A stretch of 64,000 bases of DNA, taken from assembly GCA_037833965.1 (NCBI GenBank), contig AP031359.1:1298001-1362000 (forward strand). Direction: 5' to 3'. The position numbers were made by a program, and so were the translations under genes. The notes beneath the pieces were generated by a model that searched no databases, was not told where the DNA came from, and saw only the letters and a list, made by a program, of their open reading frames with translations. The stretch comes from Marchantia polymorpha subsp. ruderalis (taxonomy: Eukaryota > Streptophyta > Marchantiopsida > Marchantiales > Marchantiaceae). Position 1 is the first letter of the stretch. The number at the start of each line of letters is the position of its first letter. This document shows positions 45,860 through 55,365 of this stretch, one piece after another.

Positions 45860-46634
45860 CCCCCTCTTACCTCCCCTCTAAACCTAATCTTTGCAAAACG
45901 CCTAGTAACTCTACCTCTAACTATGCTACCGCGTCCCGCGATCTAATAAGATACGTATCTAACTTCTTGGACAGCCGACGGTGCCTGCGTCCGCTCCTCT
46001 TGATCAACTTGGCAGCACGATGTTCAATTTCACGTAACCAAGGCCCGTTGTGAGATTCGATCTGCCACAGCGTGTACCCGCGCAATCATCGCTCCACGCG
46101 CGCAATTAAGGCTTCATGCGTCTCTTCCTATAACTGCCGATTCTTCCCTTTGACTTCCGTCAATTTTGCCTCGACCTTGCATAACTACTCTTCGGCTTGC
46201 GACCGTTGCGTCCTCAGCTTGCCACACTGCGTCTCCAATTTCTCAATTAACTCCAGATCCGCAATCCGCGCAGCTTCGTACTCGGATATCTTCTTCGTCT
46301 TTACCGCCAACTCGGTCTGGTATTCCCGCTTTGCTTTCTCCGCGGCGGCCTGGAATTCATCTATCTTTAAGGACTCAGCGTCGTATGCGGTTCTACAAGC
46401 TTCCAATCTCTTCAGAAGGTCTACGCTGGAGCATTTAGCTCTCTCCACATCTTCACAAAGACTGTCACCGGCTTGCTCCGCCTTCCGTTGCTTCTCAACT
46501 CCCTCAGTCAGCTTCCTCTGGAGTGCCTGGTACTTTGCTTCTATCGGCTGACTTCTTCGTTCCTTAGCAGCGAGTTCAAGAGCCAATTCTCGCTTAACTC
46601 GCGTCTAACTGCGCACTATCTTCACGTAGGATTC
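45860..46634 (-). pseudogene. LTR-encoded coiled-coil protein, C-terminal part (C subfamily)
   Basis: The longest block is 46586-46185 (133 codons): LAAKERRSQPIEAKYQALQRKL, AYDAESLKIDEFQAAAEKAK and IADLELIEKLETQCGKLRTQR. It is a strongly predicted coiled coil by heptad pattern. The end near 45860 is eroded. It aligns with 57340-58055 in the C-type solo LTR. Confidence 0.6.
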
Positions 46635-47236
46635 ACTAGGGTTGCACTCTGAGTATAATCATTATCTGAACTCTCAAAAGAGGAGCTACAAAAGGTATAG
46701 GTGATTCTATCACTGCTTTATAGTAATCTTACCCATAATTTCTCATAAGAAAATCATTCCACAATCTCTTCTGTCGGTATACTGTTCTAATCTCTACATA
46801 ACTACTGAACTGAACCGGGACGGGTGGTTCACGATTCAAATGCATAAAAATTTCAGTATAGAATTTATATGGTACAATCTCAAGTTTCCCCATAACTAAC
46901 TATTGGAAGAACTAGTGGCACTCTCGACTTCATCACTCTAGTCATAAAACCTGCACCCCAACAAGCCACAAAGTACATTCAAAAATGATGTTTCTCCATG
47001 CAACGAAGATGAATATCGAATAAGTTAAGAATTGGCCAGTGCGGTACTGGATTCTTGTCAAGCCCGTCCATATCTGCAAAACCACAATTTCTTCCCTTTC
47101 ACCTCTCTCTACATGCAAATCAATGACCTCTGCCAGCCTCTATATACTCTCAAAATTGCACTCCATCATCACTCACTTCCTATTCCATGAGGGGTAATCC
47201 ATACTCAAGGAAAAAGCAAGGTCACTCTGATACTAT
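46635..47236 (-). mobile_element. Chromovirus leader with primer-binding site
   Basis: On the minus strand the LTR end GTGTTGCA is followed by TAGTATCAGAGTGACC, a diverged tRNA-Met site (47222-47235). About 0.6 kb of leader follows, with no clear gag frame. It abuts the truncated C-type LTR at 46634. Confidence 0.55.
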
Positions 47237-47540
47237 TGCAACACTAGGGTTTAGAGAGAAGTTCACTCGAAGATAGAAACATAAACTCTGAAGATGAGAG
47301 ATACCAACAATGGTTCTCCTCTCCCTTATATAGCTCTCACCAACAAGTACAAGGAGATAAGATCTTATCCTCACCATCCATTCCACTCCTAGTGGATGGA
47401 TGACGTGGCGGATAACCCTAACAAGCACACGGATTGATAATGTGGCGCTGTCAACTAACACACCTACTCTCTACCTACCAAGCGCGCGGATGCTGATGTG
47501 GCAGCTACAACTAGTGTAGTCTAAAGTATCTATATCAACA
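47237..47540 (-). mobile_element. Chromovirus LTR (304 bp), minus orientation
   Basis: Starts TGTTGATATAGATAC at 47540 and ends TGCA at 47237. It contains a TATATAAGG box (47326-47332, minus) and several GCCACGTCA/GCCACATCA motifs. The 35 bp just upstream (47541-47575) match the segment before the plus-strand LTR at 48847, so this LTR has element interior on both sides. Confidence 0.7.
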
Positions 47541-47578
47541 TTTAAAGAAACCTCTACTTTAGTTCTAACTAACCGAAG

Positions 47579-48600
47579 ATGGTAACATATTGGCCCAAAA
47601 TAAGTGAGGATGTGGAGTCTTATGTTCAAAATTGTGTGGCTTGTCAACAAAACAAGGCAAGTTATAAAAAACCAACGGGTTTATTACAACCTCTTCCTAT
47701 TCCCAAACAGCGATTAGAACATGTCACCATGGATCTTGTATGTGAGTTACAAAAGACTTCGTTAGAACATAATTTAGTGACGGTTTTTGTACACAAATTG
47801 AGCAAGATGATTCACATCAGGCCAACCACAAAAACGGTAACAGCTTCACAACTAGCTCAATTGTACCTAGATGCAGTTTTTGTGAATCATGACTTAAGTA
47901 ATGTGTAAATCACAGATAGAGGTACTCACTTCACTAGTTTATTTTGGAAAAAATTTTTAGTTTTTTCAAAACAAAACTAGCAATGTCAACGGCCTATCAT
48001 CCTCTAACTGATGGACAAACGGAGAGGGCATATAGATTCATAGAGTATATGCTACGAGCATTCACATTAGAAGAGCAAGAAGAGTGGAAAAACCTTTTGC
48101 CACTTGTGGAATTTGCATATAACAAGTCTGTTAATGAACCCACAAAAGTATCTTCACTTTTTCTTATGTATAAAGCTCATCCTATAACTCATTCAAGTTT
48201 GATGAAACTTTCAAAAGAAGAGGAGTTTTCAACCAAAGTTGCAGCAATCAACAAATATGTGGAGCATGTTCACCGAGGACTACATCAGGCCAAGAAGAAG
48301 TTAGTGATAGCTCAAAATCGGCAAAAATGTCATGCTGATGCTCATCAAACAGAAGTGGTTTGTGAGAAAGGAGATCATGTTTGGTTATCTTCAACAAATT
48401 TGTCTTTTGTAGGAACATCATAGTTAAATCCTAGGTTCATTGATCCATTTTTTATTTTGAAGCGTGTTGGTGAAGTGTCATACAAGTTGGAACTTCCGTC
48501 ACATATGAAAATACACCCATGTGTTACGATTGCAAAAACATGTATCACGATCAAAACAATTCACCAACCAACCAGCACCACCTCCTCTTTCAACCTTGAT
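47579..48600 (+). pseudogene. Chromovirus integrase
   Basis: The block 47579-47908: VTYWPKISEDVESYVQNCVACQQNK (zinc C..C), LQPLPIPKQRLEHVTMDLV (first Asp), MIHIRPTTKTVTASQLAQLY. After a stop and shift comes TDRGTHFTSLFW (second Asp), then 47944-48423 with MSTAYHPLTDGQTERAYRFIEYML (Glu), EWKNLLPLVEFAYNKSVN and the tail QAKKKLVIAQNRQKCHAD. All three acidic residues are present. Standard chromovirus wording. Confidence 0.85.
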
Positions 48601-48790
48601 AATAGATCATGAGGAGTTTGAGGTAGAAAAGATACTCAAAAAATGTATTCAAGGTCATAAATATCCCAAAGTAGAGTAAGGCTATCCATCATATGAATCA
48701 ACTTGGAAACCAGCTTAAAATTTAGTAAATGCACCTTTGACAGTTCAGGAGTTTGAACGTATGTGCACAAGGACGTTGCATCTTAAAAGG
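48601..48790 (+). pseudogene. Chromovirus chromodomain
   Basis: EEFEVEKILKKCIQGHKYPKVE, a stop, then GYPSYESTWKPA, a stop, then NLVNAPLTVQEFERM: the chromodomain pattern at the integrase C-terminus. In this class the domain is thought to direct insertion to heterochromatin. Two nonsense codons are present. Confidence 0.72.
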
Positions 48791-48846
48791 ACGGAGGTTT
48801 GTAATCATCTTTAATTAGTTATAACTAAAGTAGAGGTTATTCTAAA

Positions 48847-49208
48847 TGTTGATATAGATACTTTAGCGTGGACTAGTCATAGCTGCCACGTCAGCAATCT
48901 GCGCGCTTGGTAGGTAGAGAGTAGGTGTGTTAGTTGACAGTACCACGTCACCGATCCGTGTGCTTGTTAGGTAAAGATTAAGCGTGTTAGTAAGTGTGTT
49001 AGTTGAGAGCGCCACGTCAGCAATCCGTCAACAATCTTGTTAGGGTTATCCGCCACGTCATTCATCCATTAGTAGTGGGATGGATGATGAAGATAAAATC
49101 TTATCTCCTTGTACTTGTTGGTGAGAGCTATATAAGGGAGAGGAAAACCATTGTTGGTATCGCTCATCTTCACAATTTACGCTCATCGATTAGTTTGTGT
49201 TGTCAAGA
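48847..49208 (+). mobile_element. Chromovirus 3' LTR, plus orientation
   Basis: Starts TGTTGATATAGATAC after the purine-rich AAAGTAGAGG, and matches the minus-oriented LTR at 47237-47540 through GCCACGTCAGCAATC, TTATCTCCTTGTACTTGTTGG and the TATATAAGGGAG box (49129-49140). An internal duplication of the TAGGTGTGTTAGTTG segment makes it longer. The right end is diverged, so 49208 is approximate. Confidence 0.68.
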
Positions 49209-49939
49209 ATCAGCTGTTTTTGATTGCGTTCTCGCGTGAAACTTTGCAAATCCCATTGTTCCATTACTTGATGTCATTCCATAAGTTGAACTGGGCCAAG
49301 ATTGACTTGCGTCTAGCATTATGAAGGCCTTCTTTATGGAAAATCCATGCTTAGATTTACACTCTGAGATTGTCACAAAGTGTGCTATTGTAATCGACCG
49401 TAGTGTATCGACAATAGTAGTAGCTAAGTCTTGAATTAAAGTAGGCATTATTAAATCTGATGCAAATTGCCCTATGATATTGAAGGTCAAAGAGAAAAGT
49501 TCGGTGATTTTATAACGAGCCTGATTTTAGTAGGGTTTTTTTAGATCTTAATCATAGTTTTAATGTGGTGGTCAAATCCAAGAGGAAGGGTAATAGTGGT
49601 AGAAGAACTCAATTTGCTACAGTGGGAGAGAAGTACATTTATTTAGCGATGGTTTTATCATACTTTGTAGCGGAATACCTTTAGAATACTGAAGTTTGTG
49701 AGTGTGCACATGTTTGACCTAATCATTGAGGAAAAAAAACATGAAAAGAAGAGAAGAAAAGTATTTTGAAGAGATTGAAAATTTGCACTCGGTCTCATTT
49801 ACTATGATTTCTTGGTTGTGAAAATATTTAATTTATCTCTATTTCTTTTTCTATGGGAAACAATTAGGGTAGATAGGCTTTCTGTACATTTCTTGCTCCT
49901 ATTTGTAGAATGAAGTGGACGTATGAGGAGAATTACGAC
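49209..49939. other. Unassigned sequence
   Basis: A 95-codon minus frame (49203-49490) has no recognisable domain. The rest is AT-rich. No repeat relation to the other parts was noticed. Confidence 0.4.
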
Positions 49940-50395
49940 ACAACTCGGCGTGGATATTATCTTTGCGACTTAGTGAACAAGATAGCATCGCCGGCGTGGG
50001 AGGCGGAAGATGATAGGAAGCGATGGAGTTTGACTCGGGCTTGTTATGCTAGACGATGCACCGTGTGTTGTGTTGTTTTGTGTTGTGTTTCATTTAGGCT
50101 GGAGAGTTATTGCTAGTTGTTTGCTTGTGTTTGGATCCTCTTTCAGTTTTGCTTCTTGATGCGCGCTTGTGTATGGGTTGACGCTGGTTTCTGGAATAGT
50201 TTTACTCCTGTAAGCTGTCGATAGTGCGGATGGACTTGATCACCGGTTGGCTATCTTTGTTTCTCTCACGGTAAGATTGGAGTGATGATCAATGAACCGT
50301 GAGAGTCTTCTTGCGGTGATGACAGGTTAGGTTGCCCATATCTATAGCTAGTAGGGCTAGAGTAAGTTGGTGCGGCGACGAGGTAAGGTGGAGAT
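49940..50395 (+). mobile_element. Gypsy-B 5' terminal region, copy 2
   Basis: Matches 2370-2560 plus 3358-3658. It leads without a break into a gag-like frame. Includes the (TGTTG)n run and the segment GATCACCGGTTGGC. Confidence 0.6.
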
Positions 50396-50624
50396 TTGGC
50401 AGTGGTGCCAGTTGATGATTTGATCGTCACAGAGCAGTTCGGTGATCCGGTCAAGAACTGTGGGGGATTTACGCGGAATGGATTGAGGTATCGAGTACCT
50501 CTACCTATCTCATCATTTATTGCAAAGGAGCATGATGTTGCAGATATCGGATCTTCTGTGGTGATATCGTCTAGTGTCTTAAATTTGTTGATTTGGGACA
50601 TGGACGGGATGTACGGGGCCAATC
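50396..50624 (+). pseudogene. Gypsy-B gag N-terminal piece, copy 2
   Basis: Open frame starting MAVVPVDDLIVTEQFGDPVK and including DMDGMYG, which matches MNGMYG in copy 1 (18340-18360). It is cut at about 50625 by an LTR fragment. Confidence 0.5.
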
Positions 50625-50828
50625 AGGTTCTGTGTGTGATTATACTCTGCTCTTCGGACCTTCGGCTGTAATTGAATAGTGTCTTCTGGAATGACATGTG
50701 CTTGAGAAGTAAAACTCTTCAATAGAATGTCAATTCGTGACACTACTTGTTTCTTTGGTGTTGTTTCCGTCCTCGTGGGATCGGGTCTTTACCATTATGC
50801 TCCATTTTGGTAATTATTTGTCATTACA
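50625..50828 (+). mobile_element. Giant-LTR right-end fragment (204 bp)
   Basis: Only the last 0.2 kb of a plus-oriented LTR: TAGTGTCTTCTGGAATGACA, then CTCGTGGGATCGG and the end TTGTCATTACA. Subfamily B by its GGTAATTAT wording. The left part is lost together with part of the host gag. Confidence 0.78.
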
Positions 50829-51441
50829 TAGTCAACAGCAGGGACCAGCATGTTGGACATGTGGAGGTGATCATCTGCGGAGAGATTGCCTAGAAGACCG
50901 AAGGACGGACGTCACAGGCTAGATCCTAGTCATCACAGGTTGTGTGTGACAACTTTGGTCGAGCAGGTCATCCTCAAGATCGGTGCTTTGACCTTCATCC
51001 AGAGTTGGCATCTAGTGGTAGAGGTCGTGGCGGTGATGCTCCAGGAGGCCCAGGTGGCCGTGATGGTAGAGGTGGTAGAGGTGCCAGTGCAGTTGGACGC
51101 ATCGTAGCAAGTGCTACTTCAGCCAAAGAGAGCGGTATGGTTGTCCAAATTGAGCAATTGGAGCAGAGGCTTGCTGCTATGGCGAGTCTCGGGGCGAGCA
51201 CTTCCACATCTTACAAGGGAGAGGATTTTCTCCTGTTTGGTGAGTGCCGCACAGGTGGAGGCATCGGTTTCAATAACCAAAGGTGATGCTTGCGCTTCAA
51301 AGCCACGCGGAGCGATCGTGGAGTTGGACCCTCAAAGGGGTGAGGGTAGACGGCACGCAGACTTCCTCAATCATTTTTGTTGTCAAAGGTGGCAGGACTT
51401 CATCCATGAGACCTGCACCACCTAGTGATCCTCTTGGGAGA
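50829..51441 (+). pseudogene. Gypsy-B gag zinc region and following linker, copy 2
   Basis: CWTCGGDHLRRDC near 50850-50890 is a zinc knuckle one residue short of CX2CX4HX4C. A second, CDNFGRAGHPQDRC (near 50943-50984), lacks one Cys. A Gly/Arg-rich stretch (RGRGGDAPGGPGGRDGRGG) and a short coiled coil (VQIEQLEQRLAAMASL) follow. After that the frame shifts. It is cut at 51442 by an A-type LTR. Confidence 0.55.
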
Positions 51442-51946
51442 TGTAATGACAGACAAATATCAAAATGGAGCATAATGGTACAGATTTGATCCCACGAGGA
51501 CAGAAACAACCACAAAAGTCATAAATTATCACAAAATAGCATTCTATTAAAGAGTTTCACTTCTTAGGCCAATGCCACTCCTAGAAGACACTATCCAGCT
51601 AGAGCCAAAGATCCGCAGAGAAGTGCATAACCACATTCACAGCCTGAAACTTTTCCAAACAATGCCTGTAGGAATTGCTTGCAACTCCACACTTTTATTT
51701 CAGGGGGAAAACTTCCCAGCATTGTATACATCTCAACTCACTGACCCGAATACTCAGACCCGAATTTGCTTAAATCCCAAGGAGCCTCGACTACTCAGGA
51801 CATTCGAGCCGAATACTCACAACCCCTGATGCGGTAACTTTGACAAACAGGAGCGTACCGTGCCCAATGCCTGGATCACACACCAACACACAGACACAAT
51901 GGATACAAATTTACAACCAAGACAAGCCAATTGAAAGAAAAGCCTT

Positions 51947-51964
51947 CCAAGGAAAGAGCCTTGG
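51947..51964 (-). promoter_or_regulatory. Conserved stem-loop
   Basis: Minus-strand CCAAGG-CTCTTT-CCTTGG downstream of AATAAA, identical to the copy at 40401-40418. Confidence 0.65.
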
Positions 51965-51974
51965 GCCTCTTTAT

Positions 51975-53713
51975 TCACAATGGCAACTCTGGAATCTCAA
52001 CCGCCTGAGGCGAATTGGTCTCAGGGGCTGTGCCGTCCGATGTAACGGTTACGGCGTCGTCTGAACTACTGCCTACTCTTAGTCTAAGCAACACGTTTAC
52101 AATCTCTACTTCTACATTCTGGTGCGCCTCATTCAATCCCTCTGAAAATGTATTAACTAACTCTACAATATGTGTGTGTCTTGCGGATCCGCTGGTCTTC
52201 GCGCTCATTAGCCGTCGCTCAAGTGAATCTAACTTCAGCCACTTCACCGTTTGCAATCCCCACATCGCGAACACGTTCAGGCACTTCTCTAACCGCAATT
52301 TCAACTCGTTGATTGACTTGTCCCACAGTTGATGGTAGGCCTCCTCTGCCTTTTCCATTCTCCTGTGCGACTCCTGCGATCTCATGTCCGCCTTACCTAA
52401 CTGCTCTTGAAACCGGCGGCAGTTAGATTCAACTTTTAATCTACATTCGACCTCCGAAGACTTGGCCGATTCGCAATCTGCCAATTTCTTGACCCAATCC
52501 GCTAACTCCTCTTCATGCTTCTGGTTTCCCACCAATAAACTTGCTGATAGCCCCTCCGCACGTTGGAATTCCATCCCTCACTTTGCCTCAATCTCCGAAA
52601 TTTTGCTACGAAGATCTTCTTCCGCCGTTCTCGCCTTTGCAATTTTGCCCCGAAGTTCTTCGGCGATACAAACTTCTTCGGCTCTTCGGGACTCCAACTT
52701 AGCAAGTTCCTCGATGTAATTCTTCTCTCGCTTCTCCGCTGTGGTGATCAACCGCTCCAATCGTTTGACTGCTTCATCGTAAGCTTCTCTGGATTTCTCC
52801 AATCTCGCAATCAAATCCACTATTACTTTCTGTGCATTCTCGTTGGACTTATGAAGTCCACCACAGGTTTCTTCTAACTCCGTACATCGCCCGGATTCCT
52901 TTGCTAGATTCAGCTGCAGCACTTCACACTCAGTTTTCTTCTCTCGAAGCTGGGCTTCTGGCTCTTGCAATGTCGCCTTCACTGCCGCGCACTCGGTTGA
53001 CAAGGTTGCAGCTCGCTATCGTGCCAATGCAGTCGCGGAATCCCACTCCCTCTTTACTGCAACTGCTCTCTTGAGCTTCGTCCTGTTCCTATTCAACTGT
53101 ACTCAGAATCTTGGCTCCTTCGATACAACATATCTCTCTCTCTTCTCATCCAAGTACTTCGATAATGAAACTACACTATCCTGCAAGAAATCAGGAAACG
53201 TAACTTCCAACACCTTCGCATCTTCGCCCGAAGCTTTCTTCTCTTCTTCGGGTCTTACCTCTTCCCCCGGAGATGTCGGCAGTGTAATGCCATCGGCCTC
53301 TGTCACCGTCCCTCCAATCCGTGCAACAACCTGCTCGAGAATCTCCTCGCTCAAAGTGGACTCCTTCTCCAGGTCCTCGTTCATCTTCAGTTGTGGTGTT
53401 TCTTCACCCCGCGCAGACCGTGTCTGCTCCGAAGACAGAGAAATCGGACTTATCAACTCCATTCTCTCCTTCAAAGGTTCTGCCAGTATGTCTGCTAGAA
53501 CTTTGATTGACACCCCTGAAGGTCCTCCTATCTCCACAGGCCGCGTCACCTCGCCAGCAGCGACTTCAGATGTGTTCACAATCGGTGCCACTGTCTTCTC
53601 TACGGTGTTGTCTGACACTTCAGCTGTCACCATTCTCCAATTCGCCCTCTTCTTTGGTCTTGCGCGTGATCTCGGCTGCCTTGCTCCATCTAAATCCACG
53701 TCCACCCTTCTTA
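51975..53713 (-). pseudogene. LTR-encoded protein, single-frame C-terminal two thirds (A subfamily)
   Basis: One reading frame of about 580 codons from 53713 to the stop at 51975-51977, with four nonsense codons and no frameshift. It contains VSLSKYLDEKRERYVV, the RNRTKLKRAVAVKREWDSAT block and coiled coil with KLADCESAKSSEVECRLKVES, ending VEIPELPL. The lack of frameshifts is notable for a truncated copy. Confidence 0.8.
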
Positions 53714-53879
53714 CTTAGTGGGCCAATTCTTCCTCGTCATCACTCACTACCTTCCTTCTCTTCGCCAATCGTCTCTCTGGCTTCTCCCGTCTCTGCACCA
53801 CGTCCACCTCAATTGGTCCTCGGGCTGTCGTATGTGTTGGAATTGAGGAGGGTTGATTCTCGTCTTTGGTCTCTTCACC

Positions 53880-54980
53880 TAACTTGTTTGTACCGCGTTG
53901 CCATACCGAGTTGGTACCGCGATGTGCCATACCCGCATTCGACCTTCCCGTGAAAAAAACAAAAATCGCTTCTGTGTTTCTATTTTGCTCGAGGGCGAGG
54001 GAGATAATGTTATTATCCGATGAGAAATGGATGCAGCAGAGGGCAAACGAGGAGGCCGCAGCAGCAGCAGAGATCGCTCATTGTCCACTTCGCTCCTTCC
54101 GATTGCGTCCAGGCCAGAAGTGTCAACTCAGATTTCCTACTGAGGACAAATTGCGGGGAGCGGATTTCGATGCGAACCCGAGATTCAATAATGTAAAACT
54201 TGATAGGGGAGCACAAAGCAAAATCTGGTAGTAAACGGGATCACGTTCTTGCGTGAATGATTAAAGAAGCTTGTGGTACTTCAATGAGATGACGATGATG
54301 GCTTATCCACTTCCCTGTCCTGTTCCAACAGATCAGTTTTCAACAACGCACATCACATAATGAAGGAAAGCTCTGCTCGATTCAATTACTCGACGAGCAT
54401 GCGTTCTTCGTGGGTTCGATTCATCGTCTTCCGACCTCTACACGTCTGCAGACCTTTCAGTAAACCTCCTCGTCCTCCATGCTTGGAGCGACTACTCATG
54501 ACTAACGCCGAGCTCCCCGAGCCCACTACTATCTAGATCTCCACAGAAATCAAGGCCGGCTGGATCAAAGAAGTCTGTCATCAGATCTTGATCAAATGTA
54601 GCTAACCACAAGAAGGCCACGACACCAAAGAAGTAAACTACTTCAAAGAAAGTCTCCACCAATCTGAGTATTCAATTTATGTGCACTGTGAGTTTTTCGA
54701 CTAAAATGAGTGTCGAAACACAAATTGTACATAGAGAGTCGAGCCAAACTCACTACCCTGAGGTAGAATGAGAGTCGAAGCTAGTGGAGAAACCTCTTGC
54801 GCGTAAGGCTCAACTCAAAGAACTGACAATTCTTTGAGTTTGCCTCCTATAAAATCCGAGCCCGTCGACGTCCCAACGTGCATGGCGGTCCCAACGTGCA
54901 GGCTGTCCCAACGTGTAATCTAACTCTCAAACTCAAATCTAACGTCTGACCTCAAATCAACACCAACGTCTCGAGCCATG
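53880..54980. other. Unassigned sequence with a small unidentified frame
   Basis: The plus frame 54008-54231 (from MLLSDEKWMQQRANEE, about 74 codons, ending DRGAQSKIW) has Ala-rich and Arg-rich stretches and no domain I recognise. It could be the edge of a host gene or chance. A TACCGCG..TGCCATACC unit is repeated twice near 53890-53932. Three GTCCCAACGTGCA-like units start at 54870, 54888 and 54905. Confidence 0.4.
54870..54917. repeat. Three tandem GTCCCAACGTG units
   Basis: Units starting at 54870, 54888 and 54905, spaced 17-18 bp. No further copies were seen. Confidence 0.75.
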
Positions 54981-55115
54981 ACAACACACAAAGCACATTG
55001 ATGTTCAACATCACTTCATTTGTGAAAAGTTGGAGAACATCAAAATAAGTTTGAGGTATTGCTCAACGGAAGACATAATGGCGGATGTGTTGACAAATGC
55101 ACTTGCAAAGAAGAG
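54981..55115 (+). pseudogene. Copia-3 RNase H C-terminus, first part
   Basis: HTKHIDVQHHFICEKLENIK and STEDIMADVLTNALAKK are the closing blocks of copia RNase H (usually TKHID...YHF and ADVLTKALPK). It is cut by the C-type solo LTR at 55116 and resumes at 59040 after one AAGAG. Confidence 0.8.
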
Positions 55116-55365
55116 TGTGGTGGTACAGTTTTTTGTTTTTTTGGAAATAAAGCATTTTTTGAATAGTAAGTACCGTGGTAGTAACTGTAGATAGGAATTG
55201 GTAGATAAGAAGAAGTAAATAAGAGACGACAGTGGAGAGCAGAGGAAGAGCTTTCTCCGAAGGGAGGTAAGGTGACTTGGAAGAGGGCGGTTCAGGCCTT
55301 AGGGCTTTGCTCCAAGCGCCTTTGTCGCTGGTGCCTTCGGCAAAAGCGCCTTAGGCGGAAGGGAT

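Larger units (their letters stand above)
45244..46634 (-). mobile_element. Truncated giant LTR, C subfamily
   Basis: Begins TGTAATGACAG, left flank CCGCT. The post-ORF region, stem and coiled-coil C-terminal part are present; the upstream half is cut near 46634, where chromovirus sequence begins. The closest copy in the window is 55116-59034. Confidence 0.75.
51442..53879 (-). mobile_element. Truncated giant LTR, A subfamily
   Basis: Begins TGTAATGACAG with left flank GGAGA and runs through the post-ORF region into the ORF, then is cut near 53879 within the linker-coding part. The upstream 1.1 kb of the LTR is missing. Confidence 0.8.

Noticed and set aside
53071-53953. Plus-strand frames of 215 and 148 codons
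   Set aside because: Antisense to the LTR protein. The low-stop complement is a result of its codon composition.
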